Shown piece after piece: positions 7,639-15,045 of a stretch of 17,486 bases of DNA (positions are counted from its first letter, which is position 1; the number at the start of each line of letters is the position of its first letter). Source of the stretch: Bacteroidales bacterium (GTDB lineage: Bacteria > Bacteroidota > Bacteroidia > Bacteroidales > VadinHA17); assembly GCA_031285575.1 (NCBI GenBank), contig JAITVX010000117.1, forward strand, positions 1-17,486, written 5' to 3'. The notes under the pieces are model-generated. The model worked only from the letters and a program-made list of their open reading frames with translations. It made no database searches and was not told where the DNA came from. The position numbers were made by a program, and so were the translations under genes.

Positions 7639-7659
7639 TGGGGGACAAAAAGTCCCCCA
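7639..7659 (+). promoter_or_regulatory. Leader hairpin just upstream of rimP, possible attenuator
   Basis: TGGGGGAC (7639-7646) and GTCCCCCA (7652-7659) form a perfect 8-bp, GC-rich stem with a five-A loop, followed by TTTTATTATG. This has the shape of an intrinsic terminator with a short T tract. It also lies 7 bases from the rimP start, so it could hinder ribosome access. An AGGAGA at 7623-7628 sits correctly for an in-frame ATG at 7634, upstream of the hairpin. NusA, encoded in this operon, is a known regulator of termination and autoregulates its operon in Escherichia coli. Confidence 0.7.
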
Positions 7660-7666
7660 TTTTATT

Positions 7667-8119
7667 ATGATTGATAAAAATAAAATAGAGGAAGTTTTGA
7701 AAGAACTGATTGCCGGTTCCGGTATTTTTCCGGTTTCGGTTAAGGTTAGCAGTTCTAACAGGATAGTTGTCCTTATTGACAGAAACAGTGGTATTACACT
7801 TGACGAGTGCGTCGATATACATCGCGGGATAGAAGAACGATTTGACCGCGACGAAGAAGATTACGAACTTCAGGTTTCATCGCCGGGTCTTGATGCACCC
7901 TTTGCTGTTATTGAGCAGTATATGAAGAATGAAGGCCGGAAGGTAGAAGTTCTGGATAATGATGGCAAAAAATATACCGGGCTGCTGAAAAACGTAACAG
8001 CCGGAGGTTTTGAACTTGAAACAGAAATTAAAATAAAAGGCAAACCAAAGGAAACGGCTGAGCTTTCTTTTAATTTCGAGCAGGTAAAGTATGTAAAAAC
8101 AGTTTTAACAGTTAAATAA
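7667..8119 (+). CDS. rimP: Ribosome maturation factor RimP
   Basis: This 150-residue cytoplasmic protein helps mature the 30S ribosomal subunit. The N-terminal alpha/beta domain includes VVLIDRNSGITLDECVDIHR, and the signature YELQVSSPGLDAPF lies near residues 65-78. The C-terminal SH3-like barrel covers about 88-150 (KVEVLDNDGKKYTGLLKNV). The length agrees with the family. An ATG at 7634, in frame and with a good AGGAGA ribosome-binding site, would add 11 residues (MPGGQKVPHFI) that encode the leader hairpin. I prefer 7667 because the extension is not like RimP, but 7634 cannot be excluded. It is the first gene of the operon, and nusA follows after 21 bases. Confidence 0.93.
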   Translation: MIDKNKIEEVLKELIAGSGIFPVSVKVSSSNRIVVLIDRNSGITLDECVDIHRGIEERFDRDEEDYELQVSSPGLDAPFAVIEQYMKNEGRKVEVLDNDGKKYTGLLKNVTAGGFELETEIKIKGKPKETAELSFNFEQVKYVKTVLTVK

Positions 8120-8140
8120 TATTAAGAAGGTTTACACTAA

Positions 8141-9379
8141 ATGGAAAACATTAATTTGATAGACACTTTTTCTGAATTTAAAGAGTTAAAAAATATCGAC
8201 AGGCCTACAATGATGAGCGTTCTTGAAGATGTTTTCAGGGGTATGCTTGCCAGAAAATACGGTTCTGCCGATAACTTTGATATAATAGTAAACATTGACA
8301 AGGGCGACTTTGAGATATGGAGAAACAGAGTTGTAGTGGCCGATGACGAACTTACCGATCCTGTAACACAGATACCTCTTTCGGAAGCAAAAATGATAGA
8401 TGAAGATTACGAAATAGGCGAAGACGTTTCCGACGAAGTAAAGTTTCTCGATTTTGGTCGGAGGGCCATACTTACCATCAGGCAAAACCTTACGGCAAGA
8501 ATCCTTGAGCTTGAGAAGAATAATGTTTATATGAAATACAAAGACAGGATAGGCGATGTGGTAACAGGAGAAGTCTATCAGGTCTGGAAACGAGAAGTGC
8601 TGGTGCTTGACGACGAAGGTAACGAACTGATAATACCCAAAACGGAACAGATACCATCCGACCATTTTCGCAAAGACGATACGGTAAGAGCGGTTGTTGT
8701 AAAAGTTGAGATGCGCAACAACACCCCATTCATTATCCTCAGCCGAACATCACCGGTATTCCTTGAAAGGCTTTTTGAACTTGAAGTTCCCGAAATATTC
8801 GACGGACTGATTACGATTAAAAAGATAGTAAGAATACCTGGCGAAAGAGCAAAGGTAGCAGTGGAATCATATGACGAAAGGATAGACCCCGTAGGCGCCT
8901 GCGTTGGAATGAAAGGATCAAGAATACATGGCATTGTACGCGAACTGCGCAACGAAAACATCGACGTTGTTAACTACACCGCCAACACGCAGCTTTATAT
9001 TCAGAGATCGCTCAGCCCTGCCAAAATTACCACCATTAAACTTAAAGAAGAAGACAAAAGAGCCGAAATATATCTTAAACCCGAAGAGGTATCGCTTGCC
9101 ATAGGAAAAGGCGGGCTTAACATAAAACTTGCAAGCCAGCTGACAGGCTACGAAATTGACGTTTATCGTGAACCGGGAGGAGAAGATGAGGAAGACGTTA
9201 ACCTTGAAGAATTCAGAGACGAAATAGACGAGTGGATAATTGAAGAACTAAAATCAATTGGATGCGACACGGCAAGAAGCGTTCTTAACCTGTCGATAAA
9301 CGACCTTGTAGTACGAACCGACCTCGAAGAAGAAACAGTAAAAGAAGTTATTAATATAATTCGCGCCGAATTTGAATAG
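8141..9379 (+). CDS. nusA: Transcription termination/antitermination factor NusA
   Basis: This 412-residue factor binds RNA polymerase and nascent RNA, modulating pausing, termination and antitermination. The order is an N-terminal polymerase-binding domain (about 1-130), an S1 domain (about 135-200, GDVVTGEVYQVWKREVLVLD), KH1 with GMKG at 256-259, and KH2 with GKGG at 322-325 (AIGKGGLNIKLASQLTG). The acidic C-terminal repeats of enterobacterial NusA are missing; a short helix-hairpin-like tail (EWIIEELKSIGCDTARSVL) takes their place, as expected for Bacteroidota. A Shine-Dalgarno-like AAGAAGG at 8124-8130 lies 10 bases before the ATG. It is the likely regulator of its own operon. Confidence 0.97.
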   Translation: MENINLIDTFSEFKELKNIDRPTMMSVLEDVFRGMLARKYGSADNFDIIVNIDKGDFEIWRNRVVVADDELTDPVTQIPLSEAKMIDEDYEIGEDVSDEVKFLDFGRRAILTIRQNLTARILELEKNNVYMKYKDRIGDVVTGEVYQVWKREVLVLDDEGNELIIPKTEQIPSDHFRKDDTVRAVVVKVEMRNNTPFIILSRTSPVFLERLFELEVPEIFDGLITIKKIVRIPGERAKVAVESYDERIDPVGACVGMKGSRIHGIVRELRNENIDVVNYTANTQLYIQRSLSPAKITTIKLKEEDKRAEIYLKPEEVSLAIGKGGLNIKLASQLTGYEIDVYREPGGEDEEDVNLEEFRDEIDEWIIEELKSIGCDTARSVLNLSINDLVVRTDLEEETVKEVINIIRAEFE

Positions 9380-9443
9380 AAACAGAATTACAGGCAGGGA
9401 AAAGTTATTTCAACTTGAAGAAATAGAAAGGTAAAGAATATTT

Positions 9444-12413
9444 ATGACAGAAGACGTTAAAGCAACAAGACTAAGTAAAGCTGCCCGCGAATTTAACGTG
9501 GGAATTTCCACTATTGTGGAATTTCTGCATAAAAAGGGCTTTGACCTTGACCCTAACCCGAACACCAAGCTGCCAGGCGATGTGTATAACCTGCTTGTAA
9601 AAGAATACAGCACAGATGTGAGCGTGAAAAAAGAATCTGAAAAGCTTATTATCAAAGATCTGAACAGGAAAAAAGAGTCTTTATCCATTGAAAACGTTTC
9701 GGGAAAAGAGGAAAAGGAAGATGAAGAAACGGAACAGGAACACAACATTATTGTGAAAGACACAACGGCCTCAAAACCGGTTATCGACCTGAAACACGAA
9801 ATTAAAAAACCGGCCATTAAGTTAGTCGGCAAAATTGACCTTGAAAAAGCATCGAAACCCAAAGACAAGCCCCAGACAGAACCGGAAGAACCGGAAGTTG
9901 TTCCTTCGGAAATAACTGCGGAAAAAGCCGAAACTGAAGAAGAAAAAACAAAAACTCCTCTACCTGTTGAAGAAATAAAAGTAAAGGCAAACATCGATCT
10001 GCATATTGTAGGGAAAATTGATATTGAAAGCCTGAATAAGGAGAAGAAACACACGGAAAGCAAAAAAGCCAAGGCCAGTATTAAGGAAGTTGAAAAGACT
10101 GTTGAAATTCCTGAAACGCCCGACAAGCGCGAAACCGGTAAGCCTGCGCCTGAAACAGACAGTGTTAATTCAGCCGATATCGTTATTGAAAAAGAAACGG
10201 CGCCTCAACACACAGAAACAGTTGCAACGCCCATCTTCAAAACCGACGTTAAAAAACTTGTTGGCCCCAGGGTTGTCGGGAAAATTGATTTGCCCGTTGA
10301 GGAAAAGAAAAAAACGCCTCAGCATCATTCTGCAAATGCCGGCAATACAACCGGTTTTAAGAGAAAAAGGAAAAGAATACATAAAGAAAAGACGGCAGTT
10401 CCGGTTGCAAATCAGAATTCTGACAATAAAAAAGAACCTGTAAAACCTGGTGGCGTAAAACAGGGTGTAAAAAAGCCACCGTTCGGGAAAAAAAGACCTA
10501 TACGCGCTGAAGTAAACACTGAAGAAGTACAGAAGCAGATTAAAGAAACGCTTGCGCGGTTAACCACAAAAGGAAAATCGAAAGGCTCGCGTTACAGGCG
10601 CGACAAAAGAGATGCATTAAGTCAGAGACAGCAGGAGGAAGTTGACAGGCTTGAACAGGAAAAAAATATTCTGAAGGTTACCGAATTTGTTTCAGCCAAC
10701 GAACTGGCGTCGATGATGAATGTTCCCGTTACGGATATTATTTCCACCTGCATGAGCCTTGGGCTGTTTGTATCTATCAATCAGCGGCTCGACGCAGAAA
10801 CCATGGCCATACTTGCAGACGAATTCGGTTATAAGATTGAATTTGTAAGCGCCGAAGTGCTGGAGGCCGTAAAAGAAGTAGAAGACTCGGAAACAGACCT
10901 CAAGCCAAGGCCGCCCATTGTTACCGTTATGGGACACGTTGACCATGGAAAGACAAAACTGCTTGACTATATCCGCAATACCAACGTAATAGCAGGCGAA
11001 GCAGGGGGAATTACACAGCACATAGGAGCATACGCCGTTGTTTTGGAAGATGGTAGGCAAATAACATTCCTCGATACCCCGGGACACGAAGCATTTACCG
11101 CAATGCGTGCCCGCGGAGCCCAGATAACCGATATTGCAATCATCGTTGTTGCTGCCGACGACGGAGTTATGCCGCAGACAAAGGAAGCCATAAACCACGC
11201 ATCGGCAGCGGGCGTTCCGATAGTATTTGCAATAAACAAAATCGACAAGCCGTCATCCAATCCGGAAAAGATAAAGGAAACCCTCGCGGCAATGAACTAC
11301 CTTGTTGAAGACTGGGGCGGCAAATACCAGTCGCAGGAAATATCGGCCAAAACCGGCCTTAACATAGGCCTTCTTCTCGACAAGGTTCTGCTTGAAGCCG
11401 AAATGCTCGACCTGAAAGCAAACCCCGATAAACCCGCCATAGGAACAATCATTGAATCGTCGCTTGACAAAGGGCGTGGATTTACCGCTACCGTTCTGGT
11501 CAAAGCCGGCACCCTGAGAGTTGGCGACATAATGCTTGCCGGAAGCTGCTACGGTCATATCAAAGCCCTTTACAACGAACGCGGTAACAAGATAGACGAA
11601 GTAGGACCGGCAGCTCCTGCCCTCATCCTTGGTTTGAATGGAGCTCCCCAGGCCGGCGACAAGTTTAACATAATGGAAAGCGACCGCGAAGCAAAAGACA
11701 TTGCCACCAAAAGAGCACAGCTTCAGCGCGAACAGGGGTTACGCACGCAAAAACACATTACCCTCGATGAAATTGGAAGAAGAATAGCCATTGGAAACTT
11801 TCAGGAACTCAACATCATTGTTAAAGGCGACGTTGACGGTTCGGTAGAAGCCCTGAGCGATTCGCTTATCAAGCTCTCGACCCCGGAAATACAGCTCAAC
11901 GTCATCCACAAGGCCGTGGGGCAAATATCCGAGTCGGATATTTTACTTGCCGCCGCCTCCAACGCCATTATTGTCGGTTTCCAGGTGAGGCCATCGCTAA
12001 GCGCCCGGAAATTAGCCGAAAAGGAAGAGATAGACATAAGGCTCTATTCAATTATCTACAATGCCATTGAAGAAATAAAATCGGCTATGGAAGGAATGCT
12101 GTCGCCCGAAGTTAAAGAAGAAATAACGGCTACGCTTGAAATACGCGAAGTATTTAAAGTAACTAAAGTTGGTACCGTTGCCGGATGTTACGTAAAAGAA
12201 GGGAAAATTACAAGGAGTACAAGAGTAAGGATAATACGCGACGGGATTGTAATTTATACAGGCGAATTAGGATCTCTGAAACGCTTTAAAGACGACGTTA
12301 AGGAAGTAACCGGCGGATATGAATGCGGACTGAACATAAGCAACTTTAACGACATAAAAGCCGGCGACGTTATTGAAGGATATCAGGAAATAGAAGTAAG
12401 AAAAACTCTTTGA
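9444..12413 (+). CDS. infB: Translation initiation factor IF-2
   Basis: This 989-residue GTPase places initiator tRNA on the 30S subunit and promotes subunit joining. An IF2_N module opens the protein (ATRLSKAAREFNVGISTIVE), and a second lies before the GTPase domain (VTEFVSANELASMMNVPVTD). The GTPase motifs are G1 GHVDHGKT at 497-504, G3 DTPGH at 544-548, G4 NKID at 598-601 and the SAKTG G5 loop. The beta-barrel and C-terminal tRNA-binding domains follow. The stretch of about 400 residues before the second IF2_N is charged and low in complexity, rich in Lys and Glu, with three VGKID units at about 128, 189 and 278. Long variable linkers are normal for Bacteroidota IF2. It closes the operon. 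Confidence 0.97.
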   Translation: MTEDVKATRLSKAAREFNVGISTIVEFLHKKGFDLDPNPNTKLPGDVYNLLVKEYSTDVSVKKESEKLIIKDLNRKKESLSIENVSGKEEKEDEETEQEHNIIVKDTTASKPVIDLKHEIKKPAIKLVGKIDLEKASKPKDKPQTEPEEPEVVPSEITAEKAETEEEKTKTPLPVEEIKVKANIDLHIVGKIDIESLNKEKKHTESKKAKASIKEVEKTVEIPETPDKRETGKPAPETDSVNSADIVIEKETAPQHTETVATPIFKTDVKKLVGPRVVGKIDLPVEEKKKTPQHHSANAGNTTGFKRKRKRIHKEKTAVPVANQNSDNKKEPVKPGGVKQGVKKPPFGKKRPIRAEVNTEEVQKQIKETLARLTTKGKSKGSRYRRDKRDALSQRQQEEVDRLEQEKNILKVTEFVSANELASMMNVPVTDIISTCMSLGLFVSINQRLDAETMAILADEFGYKIEFVSAEVLEAVKEVEDSETDLKPRPPIVTVMGHVDHGKTKLLDYIRNTNVIAGEAGGITQHIGAYAVVLEDGRQITFLDTPGHEAFTAMRARGAQITDIAIIVVAADDGVMPQTKEAINHASAAGVPIVFAINKIDKPSSNPEKIKETLAAMNYLVEDWGGKYQSQEISAKTGLNIGLLLDKVLLEAEMLDLKANPDKPAIGTIIESSLDKGRGFTATVLVKAGTLRVGDIMLAGSCYGHIKALYNERGNKIDEVGPAAPALILGLNGAPQAGDKFNIMESDREAKDIATKRAQLQREQGLRTQKHITLDEIGRRIAIGNFQELNIIVKGDVDGSVEALSDSLIKLSTPEIQLNVIHKAVGQISESDILLAAASNAIIVGFQVRPSLSARKLAEKEEIDIRLYSIIYNAIEEIKSAMEGMLSPEVKEEITATLEIREVFKVTKVGTVAGCYVKEGKITRSTRVRIIRDGIVIYTGELGSLKRFKDDVKEVTGGYECGLNISNFNDIKAGDVIEGYQEIEVRKTL

Positions 12414-12426
12414 GACTATTTAACAG

Positions 12427-12447
12427 ACGGTATTGCAACAATACCGT
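12427..12447 (+). terminator. Hairpin just after infB, possible terminator
   Basis: ACGGTATT (12427-12434) and AATACCGT (12440-12447) form a perfect 8-bp stem with a five-base loop, starting 13 bases after the infB stop. No strong T tract follows (TATTGCG), so it may be a weak terminator or an RNA-end stabilising hairpin rather than a classic intrinsic terminator. Confidence 0.5.
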
Positions 12448-12505
12448 TATTGCGCTTTCCCAATCCCACACTGATTATAAATCGGCTTACAATACAGCCC
12501 CGGCA

Positions 12506-12715
12506 GTTGTCGGGGCGTTTTCCCAATCTTGGGAAACCTTCAAAACAGTTGTCGGCACGCTTTCCCGACTTTGGGAAACATCCAAAACAACCGTCGGCAT
12601 GCTTTCACAACCATGGGAAACCCTCAAGACAACCGTCGGCATGCTTTCACAACCTTGGGAAACCCTCAAGACAACTGTCGGCACGCTTTCACGACTTTGG
12701 GACGCCTTTTGCGCA
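12506..12715. repeat. Five-unit 42-bp tandem array with palindromic cores
   Basis: Five units of exactly 42 bases begin at 12506, 12548, 12590, 12632 and 12674. Each holds an 18-base core starting at 12519, 12561, 12603, 12645 and 12687. The first core, TTTCCCAATCTTGGGAAA, is near-perfectly palindromic; the later ones drift (TTTCACAACCTTGGGAAA) and the last is degenerate. The flank between cores is also conserved (ACCGTCGGCATGC and variants). A half unit, TTTCCCAATCCCACAC, lies at 12456, which is 63 bases upstream of the first core. Because 42 is divisible by three, several frames stay open and produce 14-residue repeat peptides. I regard the array as non-coding. Confidence 0.92.
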
Positions 12716-12804
12716 AAAATTTCCATTCAATAATAATATTCAAAAACCTTACAGCTCTGAAAATTCTTAAATGCACCGTTCGGTACGCTGCACAGCAACG
12801 CGGT

Positions 12805-12927
12805 GCAATAGACCTCTTCGGAAAACGGAACTTCAACACCCCCTGTTCGTCATTGCGTTCGCAATGACGATGCTGAATACTGCGTTTGAAATAAACATCC
12901 TGCATATTTTCCGAAGAAGTCTATTCC
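12805..12927. repeat. 123-base MITE-like element with 21-base terminal inverted repeats
   Basis: The left arm (12805-12825, containing ATAGACCTCTTCGGAAAA) and the right arm (12907-12927, containing TTTTCCGAAGAAGTCTAT) are complementary at 19 of 21 positions by my count. Between them, at 12848-12869, lies a perfect palindrome made of CGTCATTGCG, TT and its reverse complement, which belongs to the repeat family at the left end of the window. There is no coding capacity. A further short inverted repeat, TGCACCG / CGGTGCA (12772-12778, 12801-12807), overlaps the left edge. In the rest of the gap, 12928-13070, I see nothing identifiable. Confidence 0.75.
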
Positions 12928-13070
12928 AAATCCAAAGCAATTTTGTATTACCTCTTTTTCAGACTGGGTTTTTAATTAGAGTTTGCCATAGTCTATTCAG
13001 GCAAATTCTTCAACTTTGTTCGGAGTTATTTTAATATGCGGTTTAAGAATAAGCTGTCAATAAAATATGT

Positions 13071-13078
13071 TAAGTTTG
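13071..13078 (+). promoter_or_regulatory. Bacteroidota -7 element upstream of gcvT
   Basis: TAAGTTTG fits TAnnTTTG and lies 17 bases before the ATG at 13096, which implies a very short leader. I see no clear TTTG at the -33 position. Confidence 0.5.
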
Positions 13079-13095
13079 CCGTGTGAACAATTTTT

Positions 13096-14226
13096 ATGGA
13101 ATCTGTTAAAACAATTGAGATGAAGGAAACTCCATTTACGGCTTTTCACAGGGATATGGGAGCGAGACTCGTTCCTTTTGCGGGATATGATATGCCTGTT
13201 GAATACTCTGGAATAAACGATGAACATTTAACCGTACGGGAGAAAGTTGGGGTTTTTGATGTGTCGCACATGGGCGAATTTTGGGTAACAGGCCCGTCGG
13301 CTTTCGATTTTCTGCAGCACATAACATCAAATGATATTGCCCTGCTTTACGATGGCAAGGTACAATATACATGTTTCCCGAACGGCAGGGGGGGCATAGT
13401 TGACGATTTGCTGATATACAGGTTCGGCGCCGAAAAATATCTGCTTGCAGTAAATGCCGCCAATATTGATAAGGACTGGAACTGGTGCCTCGGCCATGCG
13501 TCGCGTTTCGGTATTGAGCCGGGGAAGGATATAGTAAATGCGTCGGATAATATGGCGCAACTTGCCGTTCAGGGGCCTTTAGCGCTTAAGGCCATGCAAA
13601 AGCTGACGCCGGATGCCATTGAAGATATGGAATACTATACATTCAGGGAAATTGAATTTGCCGGAATAAAAAATGTTATTTTCTCAATAACAGGATATAC
13701 AGGCGCCGGCGGATGCGAAATATATGTAAACAATGGCGATGCGACCAGCCTGTGGAAAGCAGTGTTCGACGCCGGAGCAGAGTTCGGAATAAAACCCGCA
13801 GGTCTTGGCGCCAGAGATACCCTAAGGCTCGAGATGGGGTTCTGCCTGTATGGAAACGATATTAACGATGAAACATCTCCGATTGAAGCGGGTCTGGGAT
13901 GGATTACAAAATTTACCCTGCAAAAAGACTTTATCGACAAGGCCATGCTGCTGAAACAAAAAGATGAAGGTGTTGAACGCAGGCTGAAAGGCTTTGTGAT
14001 GCTTGATCGCGGTATTCCCCGGCAGCACTACCGGGTTGTAAACGGCAACGGCGAAACAATAGGAGAGGTTACGTCGGGCACAATGTCGCCAATGCTGAAG
14101 CAGGGCATCGGCCTGGCATACCTGTCAAGGGATTACTGGAAAACCGGCAGCGAAATCTTCATCGTCATAAGAGATAAAAAGTTAAAGGCAAAAGTGGTCA
14201 ATTTGCCTTTTTACAGTAAACAATAA
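13096..14226 (+). CDS. gcvT: Aminomethyltransferase, T protein of the glycine cleavage system
   Basis: This 376-residue enzyme takes the aminomethyl group from lipoylated H protein and, with tetrahydrofolate, releases ammonia and forms 5,10-methylene-tetrahydrofolate. Family segments include RLVPFAGYDMPVEY near the start, GVFDVSHMGEF, and GGIVDDLLIYR with the folate-contacting aspartate (Asp103/Asp104). Others are GYTGAGGCEIY, LGARDTLRLEMGFCLYGNDI and EVTSGTMSPMLKQGIGLAYL. The length is normal. An in-frame ATG at 13120 (MKETPFTAFH) is closer to the usual GcvT start, so the true N-terminus may be eight residues shorter. The genes for the H and P proteins are not in this window. comB follows after three bases. 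Confidence 0.96.
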   Translation: MESVKTIEMKETPFTAFHRDMGARLVPFAGYDMPVEYSGINDEHLTVREKVGVFDVSHMGEFWVTGPSAFDFLQHITSNDIALLYDGKVQYTCFPNGRGGIVDDLLIYRFGAEKYLLAVNAANIDKDWNWCLGHASRFGIEPGKDIVNASDNMAQLAVQGPLALKAMQKLTPDAIEDMEYYTFREIEFAGIKNVIFSITGYTGAGGCEIYVNNGDATSLWKAVFDAGAEFGIKPAGLGARDTLRLEMGFCLYGNDINDETSPIEAGLGWITKFTLQKDFIDKAMLLKQKDEGVERRLKGFVMLDRGIPRQHYRVVNGNGETIGEVTSGTMSPMLKQGIGLAYLSRDYWKTGSEIFIVIRDKKLKAKVVNLPFYSKQ

Positions 14227-14229
14227 AAA

Positions 14230-14958
14230 ATGACATCAAGAACCGTAGAAACATTCCTTTCACCGGCGCTGTTTGAGCCGGAAAAATGCAGGGGAACCAT
14301 AGTTGTAATTATCGATATCCTCCGTGCAACCTCGTCTATCTGCACGGCTTTTGCAAACGGAGCCAGGGCAATAATACCCGTTTCTGAAGCTGCAGAAGCC
14401 CGGAATTACAAAGCGCAGGGCTGCCTCGTAGCTGCCGAACGCGACGGATTTGTACTCGATTTTGCCGATTTCGGTAATTCCCCGTTCAATTTTACAAAAG
14501 AAAAAATAAAGGACAATACTGTTGTTTACAGCACCACCAATGGTACAGGGATAATAAATATGGCATTGCAGGCCAAACCGGCGGCAATAGTAACAGGGTC
14601 GTTTCTTAATATAAGCGCGCTTGTCCGCTGGATTGAGCGGCACAACGGAAACGTAAACCTTTTCTGCGCCGGATGGAAAAAGCGGTTTAACCTTGAAGAC
14701 ACCGTTTTTGCAGGAGCTGTAGCCGAACGGCTGATAAAAACCGGAGGCTATTCAACATCGTGCGACTCGACCCATGCCGCAATGGACTTATGGTTGGCGG
14801 CAAAAAATGATTTGCGCAGTTATATCGAAAAAGCCGCCCAGCGGTCGAGGCTTCGCGAAAAGCAACTTGACGACTGTATTGACTTCTGCCTGCAACACGA
14901 CTTTACAGCATTTGTTCCCGTTTTTATGAACGGGCGCCTTGTTGGTGTTGAAAGCTGA
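14230..14958 (+). CDS. comB: ComB-like 2-phosphosulfolactate phosphatase
   Basis: This 242-residue protein belongs to the ComB family, whose characterised archaeal member removes phosphate from 2-phosphosulfolactate in coenzyme M synthesis using magnesium. Family signatures are visible: VVIIDILRATSSICTAFANG at about 25-44, RAIIPVSEAAEA, AAERDGF, DFGNSPFNF, VYSTTNGTGIINMA, and LFCAGWKKRFNLEDTVFAGA. The usual length is about 240. The gene starts three bases after the gcvT stop, so the two form an operon. Bacteroidota do not make coenzyme M as far as is known, so the real substrate here may be sulfolactate-related or something else. The family assignment is firm; the reaction in this organism is inferred. 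Confidence 0.9.
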   Translation: MTSRTVETFLSPALFEPEKCRGTIVVIIDILRATSSICTAFANGARAIIPVSEAAEARNYKAQGCLVAAERDGFVLDFADFGNSPFNFTKEKIKDNTVVYSTTNGTGIINMALQAKPAAIVTGSFLNISALVRWIERHNGNVNLFCAGWKKRFNLEDTVFAGAVAERLIKTGGYSTSCDSTHAAMDLWLAAKNDLRSYIEKAAQRSRLREKQLDDCIDFCLQHDFTAFVPVFMNGRLVGVES

Positions 14959-15045
14959 AAACAGGCGGGCAATAAACATTTCGTCATAAATTTAGCCATC
15001 TGCGAATTTTGATTATTTTCAGGCGCAGTTTTACAGTGAATCGTT

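Noticed and set aside
12410..12770. Plus- and minus-strand frames with 14-residue repeats (for example TVGMLSQPWETLKT) over the 42-bp array
   Set aside because: Several frames on both strands are open at once because 42 is divisible by three. The longest plus frame would begin with a TTG inside the infB stop, and no domain is recognisable.
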